In this document: piece after piece, positions 20,462-28,381 of the stretch
Layout: every line of letters begins with the position of its first letter
How positions within the stretch are numbered: position 1 is the first letter of the stretch
IMG/VR virus record: IMGVR_UViG_3300049043_000030
Location: 1-36,362 of that record
From: a virus
DNA length: 36,362 bases
Direction: 5' to 3' (one strand)
The notes under the pieces: generated by a model
Told to the model about the DNA's origin: nothing
The model's database searches: none
The model's input: only the letters and a program-made list of their open reading frames with translations
Position numbers and translations under genes: made by a program

Positions 20462-20951
20462 TCACTTAAATTGAATGTGTTTATGCTCAACGATACTGCA
20501 ACCTTTGATAGCTGCACCAGCTTCGAGTGCTGATTTGATAGCTGTTTTGTTTGCTGTTTCGGTTACCTTGATTGTTTTGTAATCTGTTGCCAAGGCATTA
20601 ACATCATCCACTTCTACCGTTTCCGATTTGCGAAACGATATACTCATTAATGGAGTGCTGATTTTATCCATCTCAAACAAGTTCATTGCTTCAGATACCT
20701 TTTCTTTTAGCTTATCAATTGCGGCTTCTCTGCGTTTTTATTTCCTGTAACCGCTTAATCTCGGCATCAATGATTGAGATTTCAGCATCAAGTGATTTGA
20801 CCACAAAGCCGTAGTTAACCGCTTTCTCTTGCAATTTCGCTTGTGTTATCTCCAATGCTTCCGAAAGTTCGGGGGATATTTCCCCCTCACTTTGGATAAG
20901 TTGTTGTACGATGCCAATATATGACTGTTGAATGTTAAATAGATTTTCCAT
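20462..20951 (-). CDS. Gp157-like protein
   Basis: About 163 aa from ATG 20951 (MENLFNIQQSYIGIVQQLIQ) joining two frames at about 20735. The long N-terminal coiled coil (PELSEALEITQAKLQEKAVN, KSLDAEISIIDAEIKRLQEI), the MNLFEMDKISTPLMSISFRK strand pair and the C-terminal ALEAGAAIKGCSIVEHKHIQ match the siphovirus Gp157 layout. These proteins accompany phage recombination genes, as here beside a RecT/Bet-like gene. Exact function is uncertain. Confidence 0.7.
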
Positions 20952-20952
20952 G

Positions 20953-21635
20953 TTACGCTGTTTTAGAAGTTAATTTGTTTTTCATTTCATCTTTGGCTGC
21001 AATAACTCGCAAATCAATCTTTACATCTTTGGCAATTTTGCTCCATGCAGATTTCAATTCTTCCTCATTAACGCATACTTGCAAATCATTAATAGCTTCA
21101 TCAACGGCATTAATAATGGTATGTTGTACATCCTCGGTTAAGTTTTGCATTTCTTCGGGTACATACACTGGACCGCTGAAAACATCTGGGCAATACCATT
21201 TAACACCATTTGATATAGCACGTGCCGAATAGCATGTTTTTTGGGAATTTGTCAATGTTTTTCGTCAATGCTTTTCTTGCATCCTCAATGGTAAATGTAC
21301 TCGTTTCAATTTCTACTTTTTACCTTGGTAAAAATCAATGCTACATATCTTATCCGACTGCTCGGTTTACACGGTAATCATATTTTCCGCTTCCTTTAAC
21401 ACGTGAAGCGATTAACCCTGCTCCTATTGTTGGCTTACCTTGTATGATGTGGATGCCTGTCATGGAAGCAAATGGGGGTATTCCGATTTCCTGCCCTGCT
21501 TGGATTTTAACAATCGCTTGCGCTGCTGATTTCACATCAGTAAACATGCCGCTTTCTGCAAATGCTTTCGGCAATGTTCATTAATTCGCCAATTGGTAAC
21601 TGTTGTACAGTTGATACTTGTGTGTTTGTGTTCAT
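20953..21635 (-). CDS. RecT/Bet-like recombination protein (putative)
   Basis: About 227 aa from ATG 21635 (MNTNTQVSTVQQLPIGELMN). The middle AAQAIVKIQAGQEIGIPPFA, MTGIHIIQGKPTIGAGLIAS and KGSGKYDYRV, and the C-terminal CYSARAISNGVKWYCPDVFS with GPVYVPEEM, resemble the core of a phage family usually placed beside single-strand annealing proteins and often labelled RecT/Bet-like. Position between DUF3127 (SSB-like) and Gp157 supports a recombination or annealing role. Frameshifts lie near 21570, 21355 and 21265. Confidence 0.55.
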
Positions 21636-21677
21636 AGGTTAGTTGTTTTTAGTGTAAATAAATTAGTTGATTAGTGA

Positions 21678-22006
21678 TTAAAAAAGATTATCATCGCTTA
21701 TCCCTTTCGCATCGGTCACAGGTACATTCTCTGTCCTTTCTATTTTCCACCCCTCGATGCTGTTAAAATACTTGATGCTGCCATCTTTGCCCTCGTATTG
21801 TTTGCCACGCAAATTGTACGATACGGTAACGTTATCGCCAACCATGTACTTGTCAAGCATTGCGCAACGGTCCTATGTGATTGCACCGTGATGTGTTGCG
21901 GATATTGACCTGCAACTGTTACTACTATCTCACGCTTTGCGAACTTGTCGCTTACTTGCTGCGTTTGGTAGATTTCTCTGATTGAGCCTTGAATTGTGTT
22001 TGTCAT
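21678..22006 (-). CDS. DUF3127-like SSB/OB-fold protein
   Basis: About 109 aa from ATG 22006 (MTNTIQGSIREIYQTQQVSD). FAKREIVVTVAGQYPQHITV, then MLDKYMVGDNVTVSYNLRGK and SIKYFNSIEGWKIER match DUF3127, a short OB-fold-like protein of Bacteroidetes that may replace SSB. The C-terminus, GISDDNLF, is acidic with a terminal Phe, like SSB tails that recruit partners. One frameshift lies near 21870. Confidence 0.75.
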
Positions 22007-22189
22007 TGTGTTTGGGGTTTTTAGTGTGATTACTTAAATCTAAAATTTTAATTTTTACTTTTTTCTTTACCGCTAATATATTCAATGTCGCATTGCATTC
22101 TTTTTCAAAATTACAGCAATGTCACTTATGCGATGCTTGTACTTTAATTCCTTAAGAAAATTGTCATTGCGGTATATCCAATTATTACC

Positions 22190-22351
22190 TTATTTATTTT
22201 CCAACTCAACGATAAATTCCTTTGTTTTCTTGTGAAAACATCTGTATTTATCTTCCTTTGATTCTTCGGGGAATAGTGAGCCAGTTAATTGTTGCAACAA
22301 TGATTGTTTCTGCTCATTAGTTAAATGCAGGATAATTTTAGTTAGTTCCAT
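22190..22351 (-). CDS. Small unknown protein
   Basis: 53 aa from ATG 22351 (MELTKIILHLTNEQKQSLLQ) to TAA. It is helical and charged (SKEDKYRCFHKKTKEFIVEL). The same frame continues past the TAA with GNNWIYRNDNFLKELKYKHR and ISDIAVILKK, to about 22085. That extension is either a second small gene or a continuation broken by a read error. It lies just upstream of the DUF3127 gene. Confidence 0.45.
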   Translation of the reverse strand: MELTKIILHLTNEQKQSLLQQLTGSLFPEESKEDKYRCFHKKTKEFIVELENK

Positions 22352-22371
22352 TTGTTTCACCGCTTTTAAGG

Positions 22372-22617
22372 TTAGTAATTATTAGTTAGTGTAAAAATAT
22401 CTTCAATAAATTTATCTTTTTGGCTGAAATGCGCTATTAAGTCAAGTGCAAAGTCGTGCGATATTGGCATCGGTGTACATAAGTATTCGATTTTAAAGTC
22501 AAATTCTGTAACATTCGAAAAGCAGTTGAATAGCTTATCTCTTAACTCTGTTGGTAACTGCTCAACATCTGGCGACCATTCTGTGATTTCAATAGTGCCA
22601 TCAGCATCTGTTGTCAT
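22372..22617 (-). CDS. Small unknown protein
   Basis: 81 aa from ATG 22617 (MTTDADGTIEITEWSPDVEQ). The end is DLIAHFSQKDKFIEDIFTLT. Acidic, intact, no family recognised. It lies in the same run of small genes as its neighbours and is probably co-transcribed with the recombination genes. Confidence 0.55.
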   Translation of the reverse strand: MTTDADGTIEITEWSPDVEQLPTELRDKLFNCFSNVTEFDFKIEYLCTPMPISHDFALDLIAHFSQKDKFIEDIFTLTNNY

Positions 22618-22632
22618 TGGCTTGCAAGTGTA

Positions 22633-22898
22633 TCATCTGCCCATCAAGGTATTAAACTCATTAATAGTCTTTCCACCAACATGTTCATTCGCATAACTTC
22701 GCGGTTACCAATTTGCGGATCCTCGATTGATGTGTGGCGTTGCGATTGCTTTGTAAAGAATGTTAGTCAACCTGCGTAACATTCGGTGCTTGTTGTACTC
22801 GATGAATGATTTGAGCGATGTTTTGGCTTGCTGCTCCTTGTACAGACTTTGCAGATGGTGATTGCCTGTTCGTATTCGGCATCAGTTATTTTATTCAT
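22633..22898 (-). CDS. Small unknown helical protein
   Basis: About 88 aa from ATG 22898 (MNKITDAEYEQAI), overlapping the previous stop (ATGA). Joining three frames gives SLYKEQQAKTSLKSFIEYNK, RMLRRLTNILYKAIATPHIN and IGNREVMRMNMLVERL, with a likely end at NEFNTLMGR. It is basic and alpha-helical. At least two frameshifts occur. The function is unknown. Confidence 0.45.
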
Positions 22899-23165
22899 TT
22901 GTTGTGCATTTTAAGCTCGTATAAAGTGTACGAAATGGGGTTATCAAATAATATCGTGTTTTGCAAATGTAAAACAGGTGCGACACCAGTACCGCATAGC
23001 TTGATGATGTCTGTACCGTTTTGCTTGTTTCCCAAGTTGCCGTCAATTCGCCATCCTTGTTAAAGTCGAAGTAAGTCATCAGTGTCGCTTTCGTACTGAA
23101 TTTTCTCGCCACTGTCGGCATTGCGCCAAGTGGTCAAGTGTTCTAATGTCTTTAGTTATGTTCAT
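22895..23165 (-). CDS. Small unknown protein
   Basis: About 90 aa from ATG 23165 (MNITKDIRTLDHLAQ). After frameshift correction it reads DSGEKIQYESDTDDLLRL, WRIDGNLGNKQNGTDIIKLC and NPISYTLYELKMHNK. It is coupled to the next gene by overlap. A single read frame is not preserved (frameshifts about 23120 and 23060). No family is recognised. Confidence 0.45.
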
Positions 23166-23278
23166 AGGTTTTAATTTTGTTTGTGCAAAGATGCTAATTA
23201 TTTTGATTGATTTGTGTTAAGATTTGTTAAAATTATTAATTTCTTTGCAGTCTATTAGTTGTAATTCAATCATTTTAT

Positions 23279-23451
23279 TCAATACTTAATTTTATGTATC
23301 TTCCCGCACTTCTCACAAATCAATATCTCTACCGTTTCGGAATGCCGTTTCGGTCATACCCAAGTGCCTTGACTTTTTGTTCCCACTCATAAACCTTTTT
23401 AGCGTGTGTTTTCCACCGGTGCTTGCAAAATAATTTGATTAATATTCCCAT
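23279..23451 (-). CDS. Small protein with possible zinc-binding C-terminus
   Basis: About 57 aa from ATG 23451 (MGILIKLFCKHRWKTHAKKV). After one frameshift near 23335 the end reads EILICEKCGKIHKIKY. The C-x(2)-C pair at the end and the CKH near the start could bind zinc together. Similar tiny proteins are common in phage DNA-metabolism operons. The function is unknown. Confidence 0.5.
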
Positions 23452-23487
23452 TGGTTAGTTATTCTAGTTAAACTTCACTCATTATAG

Positions 23488-23808
23488 TTACCACACTTCC
23501 CCCGATAGCACAGCCAGTTCAACATTGTGCCTGATGCGGTTACGGAATGCTTGCGCTCTTTCCACGCTTTCAAAATCATCATTGAAATCATCTTTTCGGC
23601 TAATCTTCAACCGCTCCACAATATCGCCAATAATTCCCACAACATCGTGTACCGTTGTTTCTGTTAATCATGGCTATCTCGGTGTTGGTCATGCCACCGT
23701 TATAATCTAACCACATCTTCCAATGTTCGGCACTGATAACGCTTGGTCGAATTGCATCTTGGTACGCATCGGAGATAATTCCGTTTGCGGTTTTCTTTGT
23801 TTACGCAT
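23488..23808 (-). CDS. Unknown phage protein with strong Shine-Dalgarno
   Basis: About 106 aa from ATG 23808, preceded by AAAGGAGGTACACA, an almost perfect Shine-Dalgarno, unusual in Bacteroidetes where most starts here lack one. Joined frames read MRKQRKP, ISAEHWKMWLDYNGGMTNTE, VHDVVGIIGDIVERLKISRK and VERAQAFRNRIRHNVELAVL. The helical central part could bind DNA. Frameshifts lie near 23785 and 23655. Confidence 0.5.
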
Positions 23809-23995
23809 TGTGTACCTCCTTTCTCCAGTTAATTAGATGATTGTGAATGTCATTGAATGAGCAGTTGTGACCTCTTTGTGTTAGTCTTGCTCCTGATTTC
23901 GGTTCTAATACCCGAAGCAGTTGGAATGTGGCAGAATATCGCCTGTACCCATTCCTTAAACTGAATTGCGCTTTGATTTCTTTTAGTAGTTTCAT
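23801..23995 (-). CDS. Small unknown basic protein
   Basis: 64 aa, intact from ATG 23995 (MKLLKEIKAQFSLRNGYRRY). RRYSATFQLLRVLEPKSGAR, LTQRGHNCSFNDIHNHLINW and the C-terminal RKEVHNA are basic and could bind nucleic acid. It overlaps the next start. No family is recognised. Confidence 0.55.
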   Translation of the reverse strand: MKLLKEIKAQFSLRNGYRRYSATFQLLRVLEPKSGARLTQRGHNCSFNDIHNHLINWRKEVHNA

Positions 23996-24039
23996 AGGGT
24001 TAAATTTTTTTATGTTGTATATGCGAAGATTTATAGCGG

Positions 24040-24355
24040 TTAGAAGTTAGTTATGCGTAATGCCTTGCTGACCGTTTCCAATTGAGTTCTCGTGAGGAAA
24101 AACAAAACGAAAAAAGCCACCGCACTATTTATGAATAACATCTTTATGTACCTCTTTTTCATACATTTCAAATAAGCTCTTGCATTGTGTAATGCGTATT
24201 GAGTTACTTTAGGAATAACGTACAAGTCTAAATCGCACCTGTTAAACTTATACTTTACCTTCTTTTTGTATAGCCAAATTCCAAATTTTATTGCTTTTGA
24301 TGATATGGAATTATATTGCCACTAACAATCCTTTTGATGTTGTTACTTTTGTCAT
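24040..24355 (-). CDS. Small membrane protein, accessory block
   Basis: About 105 aa from ATG 24355 (MTKVTTSKGLLV), with a frameshift near 24320. The body is FGIWLYKKKVKYKFNRCDLD and YVIPKVTQYALHNARAYLKC, followed by a C-terminal transmembrane helix (INSAVAFFVLFFL) and a short tail. The DNA encoding the helix (24090-24125) resembles part of the spacer at 25219-25318. Function unknown. Confidence 0.45.
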
Positions 24356-24386
24356 ATTTTCATATTTTGTATGATTTAGTAATCTA

Positions 24387-24598
24387 TTACATTCTGCAAG
24401 TCGGCTCAATCCCATCGTTTCTACAATGGATTTCCATTACTAATTCATCTGATACATGAAGATAGCCTAAACCGTTTTTTTGACAGTTCTAGTATACTCT
24501 AATTGCTTTGTAGGTGCTTCTATATTCTTGACCACAAAAGTAGTCATTACATTTGTTTCTGCACATTTAGCATAAATTAAAGTAGTCCAAATTTTCAT
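24387..24598 (-). CDS. Small unknown protein, accessory block
   Basis: About 70 aa from ATG 24598 (MKIWTTLIYAKCAETNVMTT). After removing one base in an A-run near 24480 it reads FVVKNIEAPTKQLEYTRTV, then KNGLGYLHVSDELVMEIHCR and GIEPTCRM. The region is AT-rich and loosely packed compared with the structural operon. Confidence 0.45.
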
Positions 24599-24654
24599 GT
24601 TTTTTTTATTTTAAGTTTACAATTTATTTGACAATCTGTTTTTGTTCTTTTAGT

Positions 24655-24845
24655 CTAAGTACAAAATTTATCTTCCAGTTCCACAATGATTATTTTCAAT
24701 AGCTTTTTTACTTCTTGTTCATCTACAGCCGATATTACCCCAAAGTAATGGCTACAGCTATAATCGTTCAAATCGTATTTTTTTTTCCTTCAGTAATCCA
24801 TTGGCGGTTGCTTTTCCTTAAAATTACTGCCAATTCGTTTCCCAT
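24655..24845 (-). CDS. Small unknown protein, accessory block
   Basis: About 62 aa from ATG 24845 (MGNELAVILRKSNRQWITEG), joined across an A-run frameshift near 24780 to YDLNDYSCSHYFGVISAVDE and VKKLLKIIIVELEDKFCT. A lysine-rich stretch (KQKNKKKK) precedes the ATG in another frame and may be an N-terminal extension. The function is unknown. Confidence 0.45.
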
Positions 24846-24913
24846 TGCTTTTTTTCTTTTTGTTTTTCTGTTTAGTGTTCCAATTGAACATTCTGCTTAA
24901 TAATTCGGCACGT

Positions 24914-24950
24914 GCGCATACAACCTATGCGCCATTAGAACGAGCGCATA
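24914..24950. repeat. GCGCATA / TATGCGC / GCGCATA alternating inverted repeats
   Basis: GCGCATA (24914-24920), TATGCGC (24926-24932) and GCGCATA (24944-24950) can form two mutually exclusive hairpins that share the middle copy. The outer pair extends to CTATGCGC/GCGCATAG. The element lies between two small accessory genes and is followed on the plus strand by CCGTTAG, the motif also seen at two other spacers. Confidence 0.6.
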
Positions 24951-24968
24951 GCTGCAATCCGTTAGCGG

Positions 24969-25199
24969 TCATTGGCTTTCTGAATTCACCAATCTGCCGC
25001 CCTTGAATGTAACATCAACTTTAATCCCATCCCATACCTCTATCGGATAAGCCAACGAATCGCTAACAACCGCTTGTAGCAATTGTCGTAATTTGGCTAT
25101 CTCATCCCTTGCCATCTTTACATCTCCTTGTGTTGGCAGGTCTTCATCCAACCATTCAGCTATACTTTCAAGCCTCATTTTAATTTCATCTACTGTCAT
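24969..25199 (-). CDS. Small unknown acidic protein, accessory block
   Basis: 76 aa, intact from ATG 25199 (MTVDEIKMRLESIAEWLDED). It is helical and acidic up to DEIAKLRQLLQAVVSDSLAY, then a short beta part (GIKVDVTFKGGRLV). It lies between two palindromic spacers, so it resembles a single-gene cassette. The family is not recognised. Confidence 0.55.
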   Translation of the reverse strand: MTVDEIKMRLESIAEWLDEDLPTQGDVKMARDEIAKLRQLLQAVVSDSLAYPIEVWDGIKVDVTFKGGRLVNSESQ

Positions 25200-25218
25200 A
25201 TATTTTTATTTTTAATTA

Positions 25219-25318
25219 ACAACTGCTACAAGCGGTGAACCGTTAGGTGCAATGGCAGTGCTACTAATAAACTTTCTCTATAACCTGAACGAGAAAAAAT
25301 AAAAATAAAACCGCCACC
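25219..25318. repeat. Cassette-boundary spacer B, inverted copy of spacer A
   Basis: The core GAAAAAATAAAAATAAAACC (25293-25312, plus a following G) is a perfect inverted match to 26259-26279. Similarity continues for about 75 bases through TTTAT.AGT, GCACTG and TGCACCTAAC on the minus strand (CCGTTAGGTGC at 25241-25251 on the plus strand). Together with spacer A it brackets the RNA ligase gene pair. Direct copies of ATTTAATGATTTAATT (25331 and 26232) lie just inside. Confidence 0.6.
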
Positions 25319-25332
25319 GCACATTGAATGAT

Positions 25333-25539
25333 TTAATGATTTAATTGCATTTCGTTTTGAAGTTTCTGTTTAAACATAACGGCTGTTTTTGAACCGATAT
25401 ATTTTGTTACTTCTCTGCTTTCAACTATTTCTCCTTTTGCTTCTCTGTAAATATCCTCTACCATTGCATCAATTACAAGTTTTGTGCTTTCAACATTTAT
25501 TCCTTGCGGTAATTTATCCAGCACATGCTTTAATCTCAT
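25333..25539 (-). CDS. Small unknown protein coupled to RNA ligase
   Basis: 68 aa, intact from ATG 25539 (MRLKHVLDKLPQGINVESTK), overlapping the ligase stop by ATGA. It continues LVIDAMVEDIYREAKGEIVE and YIGSKTAVMFKQKLQNEMQL. The tight coupling suggests it works with the ligase, perhaps as a helper. No family is recognised. Confidence 0.6.
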   Translation of the reverse strand: MRLKHVLDKLPQGINVESTKLVIDAMVEDIYREAKGEIVESREVTKYIGSKTAVMFKQKLQNEMQLNH

Positions 25540-26207
25540 TTTGCAGTTACCCACTCTTCTGCAATGGCTTTTGCATCTTCCAAAATTTTAAATTCTTCTG
25601 GGCTTACTTCTCTCGGTGTTTTTGTTTCCTTAAATTCATCTCGTTTGTGTTTAGCAATTACTCTGCTTCCATTGTTGGTTCTAAATTCAACCAACGGCTT
25701 TAAAACAACACCCTCTCTGATTTTATCTTCCAAAATTCCGTTTCGTTTTGCCTGTGTTGAGGGCTTATCTCTTTCTGCATTTAATACTTCCAAATCAGTT
25801 GAGCATTTTACATAATCAACAAACTCAATATTTAATGATTTGCAAACACTTTCAGCATTCGGCACATTCAGCCATAATTCACCAACTTGCACTTCAAAGC
25901 CGATAAACTTTAATTCTTTCCCGTAGGTATTACTCATTCCTTGTTGTTTCCCACCGTATGCCTCGCCATATATGGTAGCATTTGAAGTAACAAATAATTC
26001 AGCAAGTTTTGTTTCCAAGAACTCAACATCAAAAAGAGAAACAAATCTTTCATGGCTTTCTCCACCTGAAAAGAATTTTACTTTTTTAGCTTTAGCATCC
26101 CAGTTGATGTGTGCTGATGTGCCGTGAATTTTTTCCAACGCATAACATTCTTTGAATATTAAAATCGTTTGGTCTTTGTAAAGATTGTCAATGTGCATGT
26201 AACCCAT
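25536..26207 (-). CDS. RNA ligase (Rnl2-like nucleotidyltransferase)
   Basis: 223 aa, intact from ATG 26207. The adenylation motif I is EKIHGTSAHI (lysine in K-x-x-G near residue 26). Motif III/IIIa is TIYGEAYGG and FIGFEV, motif IV EGVVLKPL and motif V RVIAKHK, so the full set of ligase motifs is present. It most likely seals RNA or repairs nicked tRNA. No Pnkp or kinase partner is seen in the window. The flanking inverted repeats and AT-rich neighbours suggest it was acquired as a cassette. Confidence 0.85.
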   Translation of the reverse strand: MGYMHIDNLYKDQTILIFKECYALEKIHGTSAHINWDAKAKKVKFFSGGESHERFVSLFDVEFLETKLAELFVTSNATIYGEAYGGKQQGMSNTYGKELKFIGFEVQVGELWLNVPNAESVCKSLNIEFVDYVKCSTDLEVLNAERDKPSTQAKRNGILEDKIREGVVLKPLVEFRTNNGSRVIAKHKRDEFKETKTPREVSPEEFKILEDAKAIAEEWVTAK

Positions 26208-26258
26208 GATTTCTATTTTTTAATTGTTATTATTTAATGATTTAATTTTCCTACCCTT

Positions 26259-26437
26259 CGGTTTTATTTTTATTTTTTCTTCAGCTCAGTATCAAGTTTA
26301 GTGGAAGCCACTGCACCTAACACGGTATTTGCAAAATTGCCCATCAACATTTGTGCTTAATTTGGAGTTATCTGCACGGGCAACTTCGCAAATACCCAAC
26401 CGTTACCTGCAAGTGCTACGACCATTCTCCGTTAGAC
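26259..26437. repeat. Cassette-boundary spacer A, attC-like palindrome
   Basis: On the minus strand GTCTAAC (26437-26431) and GTTAGGT (26321-26315) fit the R-box consensus of integron attC sites (RYYYAAC, GTTRRRY). Between them TATTTGCGAAGTTGCCC (26394-26378) and GGGCAATTTTGCAAATA (26342-26326) pair at 15 of 17 bases. The methyltransferase stop codon lies inside the first box, as is frequent in gene cassettes. The left part (26259-26325) repeats spacer B inverted. A small ORF also crosses it, so the attC reading is tentative. Confidence 0.4.
26270..26425 (-). CDS. Possible tiny ORF with in-frame TAA
   Basis: From ATG 26425, preceded by GGAG, the frame reads MVVALAGNGWVFAKLPVQIT, meets TAA after 22 codons, then continues AQMLMGNFANTVLGAVAST and ends LKKK-TAA. 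It is one frame of 51 codons apart from that stop. It is either a small gene with one read error or chance coding across the palindrome. It overlaps the attC-like spacer, so only one reading may be right. Confidence 0.3.
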
Positions 26438-27879
26438 ACGTATGTGAGCAATAACATCAACAGTCCAGCCATTACCTAACATTCTATATCGCTGACTATC
26501 AGAAGCTACAATTGTATATCCATCTTTTACGGTTTGCAGTCTTTCACATTCTAAAGGCGTTAATCTTCTTATCTTTCTTTCGTGTTGTATGGCGTGTGTA
26601 CCACAACTCATTTGAGCCATTAAGGCGGGGCTAATTCCATCTGTATCATAAATTCTATTTTGTTGGTAAGGTTGGCATCCGTTACTTTCAGTTGATGGAT
26701 TCAACTGCATTACCAAGTTATCTTTTTGAACGCTTGTAAGTGTATTTGTTTTGCCGTCTGTTCGTGGTTCTAATTGCTGAATATTTTTGCGTAGCTCCTG
26801 CAATATTGCCAGCTTCATAATCTTTTCTAATCTGTTTGCCGTATTCTGTAGTTTTGGCGTTAATACTGCTTCTCTTCCCTCTCATTGCTACACATTGTAT
26901 TTCAATAGCGTTTGTGTTACCGGTCAAAGGCCATAAGTTTTACCATCAGTTACGGCTTAAATGTCCAGTTCCACCGTTACCATTTGTGAAGCTCAGTGGC
27001 ATTGTATTGTGTACCACATATTGCACATCGGTACGTATTTTATTATACCCAGCCAGTAAGCAATTGAACCTTGTTTCTTCATTTACATACGGCACACTTC
27101 TTTCGCTTTTTAGCATTGTTTCAATTCGTTGTTGGCTCAAGTAATATTTTGCATCAACTTCATCTTCCAATATATCTTTTAATCAAGTATGCCTTTGTCT
27201 TTTGGCTGTGGTCATTAATGCTTTCCATATCGCCAAATAATCCACATTGGTTGCATTCCTGATGTTGGTCCCAGTATAATCTTCTGTCGATTTTGAGCAG
27301 ATACCAAAGCTACTATTTATCATCAATTGGTTTTACTCCTATTGCCTTGCTCAGAATCCTTTCCCATTTTTCACCCATCATTACATTTTCAAGTAAAAAG
27401 TATTTAGGTTTAACTTCATTTAATAGTCTCATATATTCCCAAAATAAGTAAGATTGTCCTTCAAACTCATATTCCTGGCTCTTTAATTCAAGATAATGTT
27501 CTAAAGTTAGTATCTCTTGCTCATCTTTAGTACTCATTCCTTTTTCGTTTTCCAGCAAATGAGAAACTTTGGCAAGGGCTACCACCTATCAATAAATCAA
27601 TCTTTGGTAGTTTATACCCATCTACATCAACAACGCTACCTAATTGTATTGTATTAGGGTAATTATGTTGGGTTACTTCAATGGCGTGTTTGTCAATTTC
27701 ACTTGCGTAATATTCCAAAACATTTACACCAATTCTTTCAAGTGCTTGTTGCCCACGACCATTCCATCAAATAAGGAAAGTACTCGTAAACCAACCGCAC
27801 CAGCAGGTAACACGGGTTTGGCAAAAGCGGGGCTTCCGTTTTCCAATTGAACATTTGTGGTTGTATTATCTTCTGTCAT
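26432..27879 (-). CDS. DNA cytosine-C5 methyltransferase (orphan)
   Basis: About 482 aa from ATG 27879 (MTEDNTTTNVQLENGSPAFA). Motif I is LRVLSLFDGM near residue 35, with one base lost right after it. Motif IV is LLIGGSPCQSFSFAG with the catalytic Cys (about 104). Motif VI is YFLLENV. Motif VIII-like SAQNRRRLYWDQ lies in another frame. Motifs IX-X are PLECERLQTVKDGYT and RYRMLGNGWTVDVIAHI. The long variable region after motif VIII is the target recognition domain. There are about six frameshifts. No restriction enzyme is next to it, so it may protect phage DNA from host restriction. Confidence 0.85.
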
Positions 27880-27931
27880 TCTATTAAACTTTTGTGGTTA
27901 AATTCCCGCCTTCGCCAAGCCCTGTTCGTTA

Positions 27932-28184
27932 TCAATCCCCCTCCTCATCATTTATCCGTTTCACAACCGCCTTGTATTCATCAGTTGCTTTGAGTTGTTT
28001 TACATAGCTTTTAATCTGCTCTTGGAACATTACCGGTATGCGTATGCGTGTAGCAGCAGGTTCAGAGTTTGCGGCCTTGATTTCTGTCGGAGTGTGGTCT
28101 CGATTTCTTTGCGTTATTACGTTGTGTTGTTGCTGCCCAAGTGAGCGTGGCAGTTGTGAATATTAGAAGTAGTATTGTTGCCAT
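27932..28184 (-). CDS. Small protein with hydrophobic N-terminus
   Basis: About 81 aa from ATG 28184 (MATILLLIFTTATLTWAA), then after a frameshift near 28125 RNRDHTPTEIKAANSEPAAT, RIRIPVMFQEQIKSYVKQLK and TDEYKAVVKRINDEEGD. The first 18 residues form a signal peptide or membrane anchor. It is the first gene after a terminator, so it probably has its own promoter in 28190-28300. The function is unknown. Confidence 0.45.
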
Positions 28185-28268
28185 CGTTAGTTAGTTTTAG
28201 ATTGTTATAGTGGCACAAAAATCAAAATAATAATTTTAATCTGCAAATATTTTTACAAAATTTAACAA

Positions 28269-28299
28269 AAGCCCATAAAAAGCCCATAAAAAACCCATT
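28269..28299. repeat. Short tandem repeat, 11-bp period
   Basis: AAGCCCATAAA occurs twice head to tail, followed by a partial third copy (AAACCCAT), at 28269, 28280 and 28291. It sits between the lysis-region terminator and the next gene. It may be a binding site or chance. Confidence 0.5.
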
Positions 28300-28301
28300 G
28301 A

Positions 28302-28333
28302 CAAAAAAAACGCAGTCCCTTTCGAAACTGCGC
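28302..28333 (-). terminator. Rho-independent terminator of the lysis module
   Basis: On the minus strand GCAGTTTC and GGGACTGC (within 28333-28311) form a hairpin with a GAAA loop, and eight T residues follow. It lies 50 bases after the spanin-like stop and separates the lysis genes from the methyltransferase block. Confidence 0.8.
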
Positions 28334-28381
28334 TTACTATGAACAAACACCGCCTATGATAACGATGTGCAAATATACAAA

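Noticed and set aside
28269-28299. CRISPR-like short repeats
   Set aside because: Only two full 11-bp units with no spacers. No CRISPR array or cas gene is visible anywhere.
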